Shown here in pieces: positions 18,701-26,631 of a stretch of 64,000 nt of DNA; position 1 is the stretch's first letter, and each line of letters starts with the position of its first letter. A program made the position numbers and the translations under genes. The stretch is from JACADW01 sp963747985 (GTDB lineage Bacteria > Acidobacteriota > UBA6911): assembly GCA_963747985.1 (NCBI GenBank), contig CAVVHG010000006.1, forward strand, positions 248,001 through 312,000, in the 5' to 3' direction. The notes below the pieces were generated by a model. That model saw only the letters and a list, made by a program, of their open reading frames with translations, was not told the origin of the DNA and ran no database searches.

Positions 18701-19920
18701 GCGATTGCGTCATCCCCGAGGACATCGTAGGTGCTGATGCGGTGCTCAGCGAAATCCTGCAGGTATAGTCGGAACACCTGCCGCCTGAGCGATGAGTCGG
18801 AATTGAGGTGGTGGTACCGGTCGATCTGGTCCAGCGACATTCCATAGGCCGTCCTCAGGTGACGCTCTCGTGGCAGAGCGAAATCCCAGACATGGAGGAC
18901 CAACGGGATTTCGACGGCCTGGGCCACGCCGAAGTTCAAGCGCAGCGCGCCGTTGTAGTCGCCTGCGACAGCTTCAGCGGGCACGCGCACGGTCAGCCAG
19001 AGCGGCTGCTGGGTGCCGGCTGTCAGCGACAGAGACGTCCCCAGCAGGGGCAAGGGATCCGGCATCCAACCGGTGAACGAAGCATAGTCGGTGGGCTCGG
19101 TGATCTTGACATAGGCTACTTCCCGCACGGTCACCGCAGCGGCGGGGATGACGGCACCCGCCGGCCCGGTAAGGTCGGAGACGATCGCCGAGGCGAGTCG
19201 ATCGTCGCGATCCGGCAAGAGGACGAGCTGCGCCGGCTCGCTCTCGGCGCGTGCCGCCTCGAGCGTAATCGCTCCCTCTGCCGGAGCGTCAGCGGAGGGG
19301 TAAGCGTCACGACGGACCTTCTGTTCCGTGGGGGAGCGCCAGACGCGGATCGGCCCCTGGTTGCGGAGCCAGGTTGCGTGTTGCGTCATGGTTTCGGTTG
19401 CAGCACCAAAGAATGCGTCGTCGAACCACGCCGTGCCGGTCAGTTCCCCGGATTCGGTCCAGGGGACAGGCCGGAGCACCAGCCGGACAAAGGACGTGGT
19501 TGGGCTGAACGCACGCACCACCCGGCTGAACCGGGTCCACTGAGTGTCGGCAAGGGCCAGAAAATCGTAATTCCGGCCTGAGATCCACTTCCCTGAGAGG
19601 TCATACTGTTCCAGTGTGACCAAAGCGCTCTGACCGGCCACCGCCGCGCGGATCCAAACCTCGAGCCGGTAGCTCCTGCCTTGGACCACGGGGATGAGTG
19701 CGCGAGTATGAGATTCCACGCTGGAGGCCGGACTATTGTCCGCCACCATCAGGCAGGCGCTTTGGGCGTGCGGACTGTCGGTGCTGACCTGGCCGCCATC
19801 CCACCCGCTGCTCCCGCTCTCGAAGTCGCCGTTCCCGACGAGATTCTGTGCCTGGGCCGGCCGCGGGGTCAGAAGCACGGCAAGGGTCAGGGCTATGAGC
19901 GCCAGTCCGCGAATCCTCAT
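15766..19920 (-). CDS. large secreted DUF4091/GH123-like glycosidase with CBM and repeat modules
   Basis: 1384 residues with a signal peptide ending at AQAQ. Residues 25-172 form a carbohydrate-binding-like beta-sandwich (NLVGNGDFESG...GTAWFDDAFF). Residues 180-330 form an N-terminal beta domain of the GH123/DUF4091 type. The catalytic barrel starts at AYGMSLDQIDRYHH, is interrupted by a second carbohydrate-binding-like domain, resumes at VGLDFDKADPAFAY, and carries YWYDEPAPDDY, probably the catalytic Asp-Glu pair, and ends in the DUF4091 part (ELIREGIEDYEYVWMLRD). The last 480 residues are alternating halves of a module also found in four other loci of this window. It probably acts on extracellular amino-sugar or uronate glycans; the substrate is unknown. 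GGAG lies 9 bases before ATG 19920. Confidence 0.85.
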   Translation of the reverse strand: MRIRGLALIALTLAVLLTPRPAQAQNLVGNGDFESGSSGWDGGQVSTDSPHAQSACLMVADNSPASSVESHTRALIPVVQGRSYRLEVWIRAAVAGQSALVTLEQYDLSGKWISGRNYDFLALADTQWTRFSRVVRAFSPTTSFVRLVLRPVPWTESGELTGTAWFDDAFFGAATETMTQHATWLRNQGPIRVWRSPTEQKVRRDAYPSADAPAEGAITLEAARAESEPAQLVLLPDRDDRLASAIVSDLTGPAGAVIPAAAVTVREVAYVKITEPTDYASFTGWMPDPLPLLGTSLSLTAGTQQPLWLTVRVPAEAVAGDYNGALRLNFGVAQAVEIPLVLHVWDFALPRERHLRTAYGMSLDQIDRYHHLNSDSSLRRQVFRLYLQDFAEHRISTYDVLGDDAIAISFPNANWPLSSVTSDPENPAGGNRVLEVRDDRKDSSVGVQGSLAIPILHGPSYTLGWRARTDTTRNYALAVNQYRSNGEWIPGHNIDTVRAGTGSWMQDSVTIQAPQLTAETAFVRITLFACPWTQTGELTGTTWFDDISFTAAGSSSNLVANAGFELRSDQIEVGLDFDKADPAFAYALETLGMDSFRLPLPFFAWGDANGRNGGSILGYSWDTPQYETIFGKLLRTVDDYLAQRGWLERAYTYWYDEPAPDDYPFVVRGMDLIRRSDPRLRRLLTEQYVPDLAGRVDIWAPIFPAFDVSWARERQALGEQVWWYVCTGPKSPYPNNFIDHPGIEHRLRFWMAWQYGVQGDLYWDTTYWTHDTVFPPPRFQDPWVDPMSYNYAVNIGVWGNGDGRLLYPPREWSDGRTRVEGPTPSIRWELIREGIEDYEYVWMLRDAADRLEAIGGDRALIDAARDLVSVPASLFSSVTSFADDPLLLLSHRRRVARLLEQILPAARSAAGLNLPGGAAGVVSTTGSGGSVRTGYAGATLTSGAVPYGVAVFSFQQNGVVVSEAAVPASPPTSTARIFVDYRARAAATPGRTGDGLVDIDTGLAIVNQGSRAAGLTYTLRDAAGTKIGEGHGEISAGTHFAKFVDQLHDVAPDFRMPANFPMETHFGSLDIRSDQPVSILALRLTLNQRNEALLTTTPLADLTRLPEDAPLYFPHFVDGGGYMTALVLLSTEDKVQTGKLSLFDDAGEALTVNQVGGTRGSVFDYAIQPGGVFVFQTDGFPADARVGWARLMPDVNSLSPAAAGILSFSQSGIRVTETGIPAATPTTNAHIYIDQSGHHSTGLAITNPVAAGLDVRLKACYLDGTAVAGGESALTLNAGGHSARFISQFVPGLPAGFTGVLDVSSASPFVALTLRSLKNSRGEFLLATFPVADQTRPAPAPMVFPQIADGGGYVTEFVLMTAAGPSGLTLRFYGEDGTPLPIAK

Positions 19921-19950
19921 GTCCGGAATCTCCGTCTCGATAATGCCACA

Positions 19951-19982
19951 AAATTGGAATTTCAGGGTCAGACCCCGAATTT
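19951..19982. repeat. dispersed element copy C (inverted) between divergent genes
   Basis: AAATTGGAATTTCAGGGTCA then GACCCCGAATTT, the reverse complement of copies A and B. It lies in the 76-base space between the glycosidase start (19920) and the histidine kinase start (19997), overlapping any promoter or leader of both. Confidence 0.85.
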
Positions 19983-19996
19983 GCTATTCTCCCCCT

Positions 19997-21853
19997 GTGA
20001 AGCGCCCGCCGAAAGAGTCCATCGTGACGATCAGCGTAGCGACGGCCCTGGGAGCGATCCTCCTCGTACTCGCGGTTTTGCAGTATCAATGGAGCGGTCG
20101 CATCAGCCAGGCCGAGCGCGAGCGGCTCGAATCCAGTCTGCGGACGGCGATGACCCAGTTCCGACAGGAATTCACCCGGGAGGTACAGCGCCTCGCGCAG
20201 GCCTGCCAGCTTCCGCCCGCGTCTGTCGCAGCCCGGGACTGGCAAGGCTACGCCGAGCGCATGGACGACTGGATCCGCACCGCCCCGGAAGCGCAGTTGG
20301 TGGGCAACGTCTACCTCTGGGTCTCCGGCAGCAACTCAGGGGCTCAGCTTCTAAGGCTGAACCGGGAATCCAGGCGCTTCGACCAGGTGCCGTGGCCCTC
20401 GTCCCTGGATCGCGTGCGCGAGCGGTACGCCCCGATTTTCGCGCGGCCTATCCGCTCGGTGCCGGAGTTCCGCCCCTTTGCCTGGAGGATGGTACCCGAC
20501 ATACCGCTTCTGCTTTCCCCGCTGGTCGAGTTGTCGGCAGCAGACAGCTCTCCCCCGCCGAATCTGCATCTTGTCGGGCTTCTCATGGTCGAGATGAACC
20601 TCAACTTCCTGCGCGCCGAGTTTCTGCCGGAGCTCGCCCAGAGGTGCTTCGGAGGGGTAGAACGCTCGGCCTACCAGGTCGCGGTTATAAGCGGCAGGGA
20701 TCCCGGCACCGTAATCTACGGATCCGATCCGGCTCTCCCGCCGGGGGCCTTCGCCGCGCCCGACGCGCGCGTCAGCCTGCTTGGAGACCCGCGTGCGCTC
20801 TTCCCCCGAAGGGCCGGCGGGCCCCGGCGGGAGGCGGAGGGACCGCGCAACGAGGGGCTTTCCGAACCGCAGGCTCCCCCGCAGCCCGGATTCGAGGCGG
20901 CCCGGCAGGGCAGGTTGCGCTACTGGCCCCTGATCCTGCCCGTCAACGACGGACAGGCGTGGGAACTCGTGGCGAAGCATCGCCAGGGATCACTGGAGGC
21001 GGCCACGGCCGGCTTGCGGCGCCGGGCCCTCGCCGTCAGCTTCGGGATCCTGTTGTTGCTGGCCCTGAGTGTGGGCATGATCATCGCCTACACCCGGCGC
21101 GCACAGAGACTGGCCCAGCTCCAGATGGATTTTGTCGCCGGCGTTTCCCATGAGTTGCGGACGCCCCTCGCAGTCATCTGTTCCGCCGGCGACAATCTTG
21201 CGGACGGAGTTGTGCCCAATTCCACCGACCAGGTCCGGAAATACGGTCAGCTGATCCGCAAGGAAGGCCGTCAGCTTGCCGCGATGGTGGAGCAGATACT
21301 GCAATTCGCCGGTGACCGGAGCGGGCTCAGGCACTACGACCTCCGACCGGCCCGGGTTACCGAAGCCATCGAGGCCGCCCTGGAAAAGGCTCGCCCCGTA
21401 ATCGAGATGTCGGGCTTCACCGTCGAACGGCACATCGAGCCGGCGTTGCCGCCGGTCCGAATCGACATCGAAGCCTTTTCGCAGGCTTTGCAGAACCTCA
21501 TCAACAATGCAATCAAGTACTCAGGCGACAGCCGCTGGCTGTCGCTCACGGCCGCGGCCGCACGCACCAGGAGAGGTGAGGAGGTTCAAGTGATTGTGGA
21601 GGACAGGGGAATGGGCATTGCAGCTGCCGATTTGCCTCACATCTTCGACCCCTTCTACAGAGGAAGCGCCGCGGCCGCCGGCCAGATCCATGGTACGGGT
21701 CTGGGCCTCTACACGGCCAGGACGGCGATCGTGGCGATGGGGGGGACGGTTCGAGTCCGAAGTGCCCCGGGCAAAGGCAGCGCCTTTACCATGCACATCC
21801 CGGCTATTTCCGAACCGGATGTGCTGTCGCCCGTTGACCAGCGGGTCTCCTGA
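19997..21853 (+). CDS. sensor histidine kinase
   Basis: 618 residues from GTG 19997; a longer reading frame upstream runs into the divergent glycosidase. TM1 is at about 10-32. A periplasmic sensor region of about 310 residues contains a low-complexity proline/arginine stretch (FPRRAGGPRREAEGPRNEG). TM2 is at about 345-366 (ALAVSFGILLLLALSVGMIIA). The HisKA domain follows with phosphoacceptor H385 in GVSHELRTPLAV, then the HATPase domain with N-box NLINNAIKY, DRGMGI, FDPFYRG and GTGLGLYTA. It autophosphorylates and passes phosphate to the OmpR-type regulator encoded 41 bases downstream. The Spy/CpxP-like gene that follows suggests an envelope-stress input. Confidence 0.92.
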   Translation: MKRPPKESIVTISVATALGAILLVLAVLQYQWSGRISQAERERLESSLRTAMTQFRQEFTREVQRLAQACQLPPASVAARDWQGYAERMDDWIRTAPEAQLVGNVYLWVSGSNSGAQLLRLNRESRRFDQVPWPSSLDRVRERYAPIFARPIRSVPEFRPFAWRMVPDIPLLLSPLVELSAADSSPPPNLHLVGLLMVEMNLNFLRAEFLPELAQRCFGGVERSAYQVAVISGRDPGTVIYGSDPALPPGAFAAPDARVSLLGDPRALFPRRAGGPRREAEGPRNEGLSEPQAPPQPGFEAARQGRLRYWPLILPVNDGQAWELVAKHRQGSLEAATAGLRRRALAVSFGILLLLALSVGMIIAYTRRAQRLAQLQMDFVAGVSHELRTPLAVICSAGDNLADGVVPNSTDQVRKYGQLIRKEGRQLAAMVEQILQFAGDRSGLRHYDLRPARVTEAIEAALEKARPVIEMSGFTVERHIEPALPPVRIDIEAFSQALQNLINNAIKYSGDSRWLSLTAAAARTRRGEEVQVIVEDRGMGIAAADLPHIFDPFYRGSAAAAGQIHGTGLGLYTARTAIVAMGGTVRVRSAPGKGSAFTMHIPAISEPDVLSPVDQRVS

Positions 21854-21894
21854 AGCAGGCCTGCGAATTCTGATCTTTGAGTCACCTTCTGAAC

Positions 21895-22581
21895 ATGGAA
21901 CAAAAGATCCTCCTGATTGAGGATGAGCCGGGATTGCTGTTGACGCTGGGCGACCGCCTGAGCAGCGAGGGATACAGCATCGAGACCGCCGCGGACGGGG
22001 AGACAGGATTTCGCCGAGCCTCGGGAGGCGATTTTGATTTGATCATTCTCGACCTCATGCTCCCCGGGAAGGGCGGCCTGGATATTTGCCGGGATCTTCG
22101 ACAACAGGGATCGGCGACGCCGATACTGATGCTGACGGCACGAGACCATACCATCGACAAGGTGCTCGGTCTTAAGCTCGGCGCCGATGACTATCTGACC
22201 AAGCCATTCGAAATGCCGGAGTTGCTGGCCCGCATCGAAGCGCTGTTGAGGCGTGCGTCCAAGGCCGTCGAGGGTACGTCCTCTGTCCATCAGTTCGGGG
22301 CTGTCCGGGTCGACTTTCGCAAAACCGAGGTAGTGCGCGACGGGAAGGCTGTCCCGCTGTCGGCCAAGGAGTTCCAGTTGCTCCGCTACTTCATAGAAAA
22401 TAGCGGTACCACTCTGTCGCGAGAAAAACTCCTCCGGGAGGTTTGGGGGTACAACTCGACCACGCAAACCCGGACCGTGGACGTACACATCGCGTGGCTG
22501 CGGCAGAAGCTGGAATCCGATCCGAAACACCCTCGCTGGATTGTCACAGTACATAAGCTCGGCTATCGATTCACGGGATGA
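21895..22581 (+). CDS. OmpR-family response regulator
   Basis: 228 residues from ATG 21895; a TTG 18 bases upstream is possible but weaker. The receiver domain (1-120) has acidic pocket E9/D10, phosphoacceptor D53 in LIILDLMLPGKGG, T81 region LMLTARD and K103 region LTKPFEMPELLARI. The C-terminal winged-helix DNA-binding domain (135-228) shows LSAKEFQLLRYFIENSGTTLSREKLL and TVDVHIAWLRQKLE...VHKLGYRF. It is the partner of the kinase just upstream. It probably regulates the Spy/CpxP-like gene 152 bases downstream, where a tandem GTTAA/GTTTT box is seen. Confidence 0.95.
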   Translation: MEQKILLIEDEPGLLLTLGDRLSSEGYSIETAADGETGFRRASGGDFDLIILDLMLPGKGGLDICRDLRQQGSATPILMLTARDHTIDKVLGLKLGADDYLTKPFEMPELLARIEALLRRASKAVEGTSSVHQFGAVRVDFRKTEVVRDGKAVPLSAKEFQLLRYFIENSGTTLSREKLLREVWGYNSTTQTRTVDVHIAWLRQKLESDPKHPRWIVTVHKLGYRFTG

Positions 22582-22633
22582 TTTCAGGCCTGCCTCACCG
22601 GGCCGTGCGGGTCCCACGGCATGTCAAGAAATT

Positions 22634-22661
22634 GTTAAGGACAGTTTTACGCGGATTTAAC
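22634..22661 (+). promoter_or_regulatory. possible OmpR/CpxR-type operator
   Basis: GTTAA-GGACA-GTTTT is a pair of 5-base half-sites with a 5-base spacer, the geometry of CpxR-type boxes. With the following TTAAC it also forms a GTTAA...TTAAC inverted repeat. It lies about 75 bases before the Spy-like start and just after the regulator gene. Inferred from position and geometry only. Confidence 0.35.
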
Positions 22662-22733
22662 GAGCAGGTTGGCGCGCTGCGCGTATTTTCCATCAGCAGG
22701 GTAGTATTGAGAGTGACAACAAGGAGAAGAGTT

Positions 22734-23264
22734 ATGAAGATCGCAACCGTTTTGTTTGGTGTGCTGCTTGTTGTGGCGGCAGCCGTGTTTGCACAGCAGG
22801 GGCCTCCCGCTGGAATGCCGCACAGGGGCATGGTACAGACAGACCTGATCAAGGCCTTTCTCAACCTGTCGGATCAACAGCTTCAGGATCTCTCCGGAAT
22901 TGAGACCTCATTCCGCCAGGCTGCGCGTCCGCTGATGCAGCAAATGAGGGAGAAAGGGCAGACGATGAGGCAGACGCTGCAGCAGGATCCCAAGGCGGAT
23001 ATCAGCCAGCTCCAGGCCGACCTCTCGAGCCTGAGAACACAGATCAAGGACCTGCACGCCCAGTACCAGGCACAGGCACAAAGAGTATTGACGGAAGAGC
23101 AGAAGACCAGCCTGGCAACGCTCCAGAAGGCGCTTGAACTGATGCCGACCGCCCGCCAGGCGATGGGGCTCAACCTGCTCGAGAGGCCGGAGGGTTTTGC
23201 GGAAGGATTCGGTGGCCCCGGCTTCTTCGGGGGCCGCGGCCCGGGTGCACCGCCTAAGCAGTAA
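22734..23264 (+). CDS. periplasmic Spy/CpxP-like protein
   Basis: 176 residues from ATG 22734 with an AAGGAGA site; the signal peptide ends at FAQQG. The mature part is almost wholly helical with two motifs of the LTxxQ family (LNLSDQQLQDL at about 40-50 and LTEEQKTSLATLQ at about 117-129), as in Spy and CpxP, which form antiparallel helical cradles and act as periplasmic chaperones or sensors. The tail is Gly/Pro-rich (GFGGPGFFGGRGPGAPP). It follows a kinase-regulator pair and is likely its target or feedback partner. Spacing and the intervening operator suggest its own promoter. Confidence 0.85.
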   Translation: MKIATVLFGVLLVVAAAVFAQQGPPAGMPHRGMVQTDLIKAFLNLSDQQLQDLSGIETSFRQAARPLMQQMREKGQTMRQTLQQDPKADISQLQADLSSLRTQIKDLHAQYQAQAQRVLTEEQKTSLATLQKALELMPTARQAMGLNLLERPEGFAEGFGGPGFFGGRGPGAPPKQ

Positions 23265-23279
23265 AGGGGAAACGATTGC

Positions 23280-23304
23280 GCGGCCGGCCCCCGGCGCCGG
23301 CCGC
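23280..23304 (+). terminator. GC-rich hairpin after the spy-like gene
   Basis: GCGGCCGG and CCGGCCGC, separated by 9 bases, lie 15 bases after the stop codon. There is no clear T-run, so termination is only a possibility. Confidence 0.35.
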
Positions 23305-23546
23305 ACCCTGCCCCCGCAGCTCGCCGGAGTCACTGCTTTTCCCGGAATGGAATCTTCGCCTGGCAAAGCAGAATCCTCGCGTCGATAGCTCCGGCGGGCC
23401 CCTGGTTGTTCTGCTGCCTCGCAAGTTCCAGCGCCAACGTTCTGCGCGCCGCAGCCGCGGCATCGCCCGAATCCGCTGTTGACACGGGCATCTCAAACCG
23501 TTAACTTGCGATCACTCTGAAGAAATCAACCGCGGGTGAGGGGAAA

Positions 23547-24545
23547 ATGGAAGAAGATCGAAAGTTTGCATCGGATATGGAGGCATGCAGTGAATTCACG
23601 CGCCCCAGCCGCCGTGAATTCCTCCTGGGAGCGACGGCACTGACGGCGGGCGTAATGACCGCGAAGCCGGGATCGGCTGTCGCCGAGGAGTTGCTCCCGA
23701 CAGTTGCCCTGGGCAAGTACCAGGTCACACGCTTCATCGTCGGCAGCAATCCGCTCTACGGGTATTCCCACTTCAACCGGCAATACGACCAGCACATGCT
23801 CGAATGGTTTACCGACGAGCGCATCGTGGAACTGCTGCTTGCCTGCGAGAGGGCCGGCATCAATACCTGGCAGGCGAGCTACAATCACAACATGACCCGG
23901 CAATTCCCGAAGATCCGGGACGCCGGCTGCAGGATCCAGTTTGTCTGCCTTGCCGCCTCCTGGCATTTCGACGAGAAGCTGCCGCGCACTCCCGATGCTG
24001 TTTTGGAGGGTACCATCAAGTGCGCCCAGGCAACCGCGAAGTTCAGCCCGATCGGGATCAGTTTCCACGGGTGGGCTACCGACATGCTCTACCGGGCGGG
24101 GAAGATCGACATGCTGCGCACTTACGTGAACGCGGTGCACGATCTCGGAATTCCGGCGGGGATTTCCACTCACAATCCCGCGATTCTCGCCGCGCTGGAG
24201 GAAAAGAACTTCGGCAACGATTTCTACATGGCTTCGCTGCACTACCTGTCGCGCCGGCCTGAAGATTGGCAGCGCGATATCGGGACCCAGCCTGTGGGTG
24301 AAGTCTACGTGTCGACCGATCCGCCGAAGATGTGTGAGGCGGTGCGCAAGGTGAGCAGGCCGTGCCTCGTATACAAGGTACTCGCCGCCGGGCGAAAGTG
24401 CGGCTCCCCCGATGAGATTCGTTCGGCCTTCGAGTTCGCCTACAAGAGCATCAAGCCCGCCGATGCCTGCATCATCGGGCTGTATCCCCGGTTTTCCGAC
24501 CAGATCAGCGAGGACACCCGCATGGTGAGGACGATCCTGGCGTAG
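23547..24545 (+). CDS. Tat-exported TIM-barrel protein (aldo/keto-reductase-like), unknown function
   Basis: 332 residues, ATG 23547 with a GAGGGG site. The twin-arginine signal SRREFLLGATALTAG lies at about 21-35, preceded by 20 charged residues, so the folded protein is sent to the periplasm. The body has the strand-helix pattern of a TIM barrel (TRFIVGSNPLYGYSHFN, ELLLACERAGINTWQASYNH, GISFHGWATDMLYRAGKIDM, GIPAGISTHNPAILAALE). Similar exported barrels occur next to Gfo/Idh/MocA genes in Acidobacteriota and Planctomycetota. The Tyr/Lys/His set of true aldo-keto reductases is not clearly present, so the activity is unknown. Confidence 0.75.
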   Translation: MEEDRKFASDMEACSEFTRPSRREFLLGATALTAGVMTAKPGSAVAEELLPTVALGKYQVTRFIVGSNPLYGYSHFNRQYDQHMLEWFTDERIVELLLACERAGINTWQASYNHNMTRQFPKIRDAGCRIQFVCLAASWHFDEKLPRTPDAVLEGTIKCAQATAKFSPIGISFHGWATDMLYRAGKIDMLRTYVNAVHDLGIPAGISTHNPAILAALEEKNFGNDFYMASLHYLSRRPEDWQRDIGTQPVGEVYVSTDPPKMCEAVRKVSRPCLVYKVLAAGRKCGSPDEIRSAFEFAYKSIKPADACIIGLYPRFSDQISEDTRMVRTILA

Positions 24546-24627
24546 ATACCAGGTCCGCTCTGTCGGTGCCAGAGCGGACCTACTTCGGATTTGTCGCTGT
24601 GCGTCCGCTCGTGCTATCGTCCAGGTC

Positions 24628-26448
24628 ATGAGACGCTTCCTGATTCTGACTGCTGTAGTGGTCGCAACCGTGTCGCTTTACGCCCAGAGCGGCGCCGGCG
24701 TTCCGGCTGCATCCTGGAACAAGAAGACAATGCGCCCGGTCATCCGTGGGTTCAGCTGCGCGGTCTCCTCCCGGACGCCGCAAGCCACGCAGGTGGCTTA
24801 CGCGATCCTGCGCGCCGGCGGCAACGCGTTCGACGCGGCCGTCGCCGGGCAGGCGGCGCTTGGTGTGACGGATCCGGCCATGAACGGGGTGGGTTCGGAC
24901 GCCTGCATCCTCGTATACGATGCGCGGGTCGGGAAGGTGATCTCGCTGAACGCAGAGGGCACGGCGCCGAAACTGGCCACGATCGAGTGGTACAGGAAGA
25001 ACGCGGACGGCAAGATCCCCGCCAACGACACGCTGCTTTCGGCTTCGCTGCCCGGCATCGTGGATGCCTGGTACCTTATGCTCGACCGGTGGGGAACGAT
25101 GACGCTGGGCGATCTGCTTCAGCCTGCTATCGAGCTTGCCGACAAGGGCTTCCCGATCAGCGACACACTCGCCGGGACCATCAATGACACGGCGAAGATC
25201 CGCAAGTACCCGACAACAGCCAGGATCTATCTCCCGAACGGGCAGCCGCGCAAAGGCGGCGACATCCTGAGGAACCCGGACCTGGCACACACGCTGCGTG
25301 TGCTGGTGGAAGCCGAGCGGCAGGCCTCCGCGCAGGGGCGCCGAGCTGCTCTCAAGGCCGCACGCGATCGTTTCTACAAGGGAGATATTGCGCGCGCGAT
25401 GGCGAAGTTCTCGGAGGAGAACGGCGGCCTGTACCGGTACGAGGATTTCGCCGGATACACCGCCAAGTTCGAAGAGCCCGTCTCCGTCAACTATCGCGGG
25501 TACGACGTCTACAAGAATCCGTCTGCGACGCAAGGACCGGCCGAACTGATCGCGCTCAACCTCATCGAGGGCTACGACCTCAAGGGGATGGGGCTCAACA
25601 GCGCCGACTACATTCACACGGGCGTCGAGGCCGTGAAGCTGGCCTATGCCGACCGGGAGAAATACCTGGGTGACATGGATTTCATCCGGATTCCCTTCGC
25701 GGGTCTGCTTTCGAAAGATTACGCGCGCGACCGGCGCACCCTGATCGATCCGGCAAAGGCTTCGTTCGAGCTGCGGCCTGGTGACGCGGAGAAGTACGAG
25801 CCTGGAGCCGCGCCGGTCAACCGCGTATTGCATCCGAACCTCGACGGGAACGCCGAACATGCCGGCGACACGAGCGCCATCTTCCTCGTGGACAAGGATC
25901 GGAATGTGGTCGCGCTCATCCCAAGCCTGCATTCGGCTTTCGGTACGGGTGTCGTGATGGGCGACCTCGGTCTCATTCTGAACTGCCGCGGGGACTATTA
26001 CGAGCTCGATCCAAAACACGCGAACGCCCTGGTGCCGGGCAAACGCCCGCGCAGCACGCTCACCCCTACCATCGTGATGAAGGACGGAAAGCCATTCATG
26101 GGCGTGGGCAGCCCGGGGGGCGACGATCAGCCGATGCGCATCCTGCAGACCTTCCTGAACGTCATCGAGTTCGGCATGAACATCCAGCAGGCCATCGAGG
26201 CCCCGCGCTGGAGCACCACCAGTTTCCCGGCCTCCGATTTCCCGCACACCATGTATCCGGGCGAGATGTCCGTGGAATCCCGTATTCCCGAGGCCGTGCG
26301 CGAAGACCTGATAAAGCGCGGCCACAAACTGAAGGTTGTCGGTCCGTGGACCCTGGGGGCCACTTCCGCGGTCGTAATAGATCCGGGGACCGGCCTTTTG
26401 AGTGCGGGTGCGGATCCGCGCGGCGACAACTACGCGCTCGCATGGTGA
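24628..26448 (+). CDS. ggt: gamma-glutamyltransferase family protein
   Basis: 606 residues with a signal peptide ending at LYAQS. The family blocks are AVSSRTPQATQVAYAILRAGGNAFDAAVA, ASLPGIVDAWY, the autoprocessing and nucleophile threonine T415 in AEHAGDTSAIFLVD, and LTPTIVMKDGKPFMGVGSPGGD. As an Ntn-hydrolase it should cleave itself before T415 and act on gamma-glutamyl bonds (glutathione breakdown) or on related acyl substrates in the periplasm. A canonical GGT often shows Thr-Ser-Gly near the oxyanion hole; here SPGGD replaces SPGG[SA], so a non-glutathione substrate is possible. Its TGA stop lies in the first bases of the inverted repeat at 26445-26536. Confidence 0.9.
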   Translation: MRRFLILTAVVVATVSLYAQSGAGVPAASWNKKTMRPVIRGFSCAVSSRTPQATQVAYAILRAGGNAFDAAVAGQAALGVTDPAMNGVGSDACILVYDARVGKVISLNAEGTAPKLATIEWYRKNADGKIPANDTLLSASLPGIVDAWYLMLDRWGTMTLGDLLQPAIELADKGFPISDTLAGTINDTAKIRKYPTTARIYLPNGQPRKGGDILRNPDLAHTLRVLVEAERQASAQGRRAALKAARDRFYKGDIARAMAKFSEENGGLYRYEDFAGYTAKFEEPVSVNYRGYDVYKNPSATQGPAELIALNLIEGYDLKGMGLNSADYIHTGVEAVKLAYADREKYLGDMDFIRIPFAGLLSKDYARDRRTLIDPAKASFELRPGDAEKYEPGAAPVNRVLHPNLDGNAEHAGDTSAIFLVDKDRNVVALIPSLHSAFGTGVVMGDLGLILNCRGDYYELDPKHANALVPGKRPRSTLTPTIVMKDGKPFMGVGSPGGDDQPMRILQTFLNVIEFGMNIQQAIEAPRWSTTSFPASDFPHTMYPGEMSVESRIPEAVREDLIKRGHKLKVVGPWTLGATSAVVIDPGTGLLSAGADPRGDNYALAW

Positions 26449-26536
26449 AATTGGGGACACTCACCTTTGTTCGCCGGAAGGGACTGCTGCACTCGCAGCT
26501 GGCGTTGCGAACAAAGGTGAGTGTCCCCAATTTCAC
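26445..26536. repeat. 29-bp perfect inverted repeat element (TTGGGGACACTCACC)
   Basis: The arm 26445-26473 (GTGAAATTGGGGACACTCAC...) is repeated exactly as its complement at 26508-26536. The 34-base centre contains a small inner hairpin GCTGC-ACTC-GCAGC. The left arm supplies the stop codon of the upstream ggt gene. Structure resembles a paired REP/BIME or a small non-autonomous element. Confidence 0.92.
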
Positions 26537-26631
26537 ATCCTTGACCCTGATGGACTTTTCGTGAGACCTTTTGCGTTTCAACTGCCTGTGGGAGCGGTCA
26601 TAGATTGCACTTATTCATGAAAGGGGAAGAG

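Noticed and set aside
24580..26460. 626-codon minus-strand frame
   Set aside because: It is antisense to the intact ggt gene, whose motifs are complete. The frame has shadow composition.
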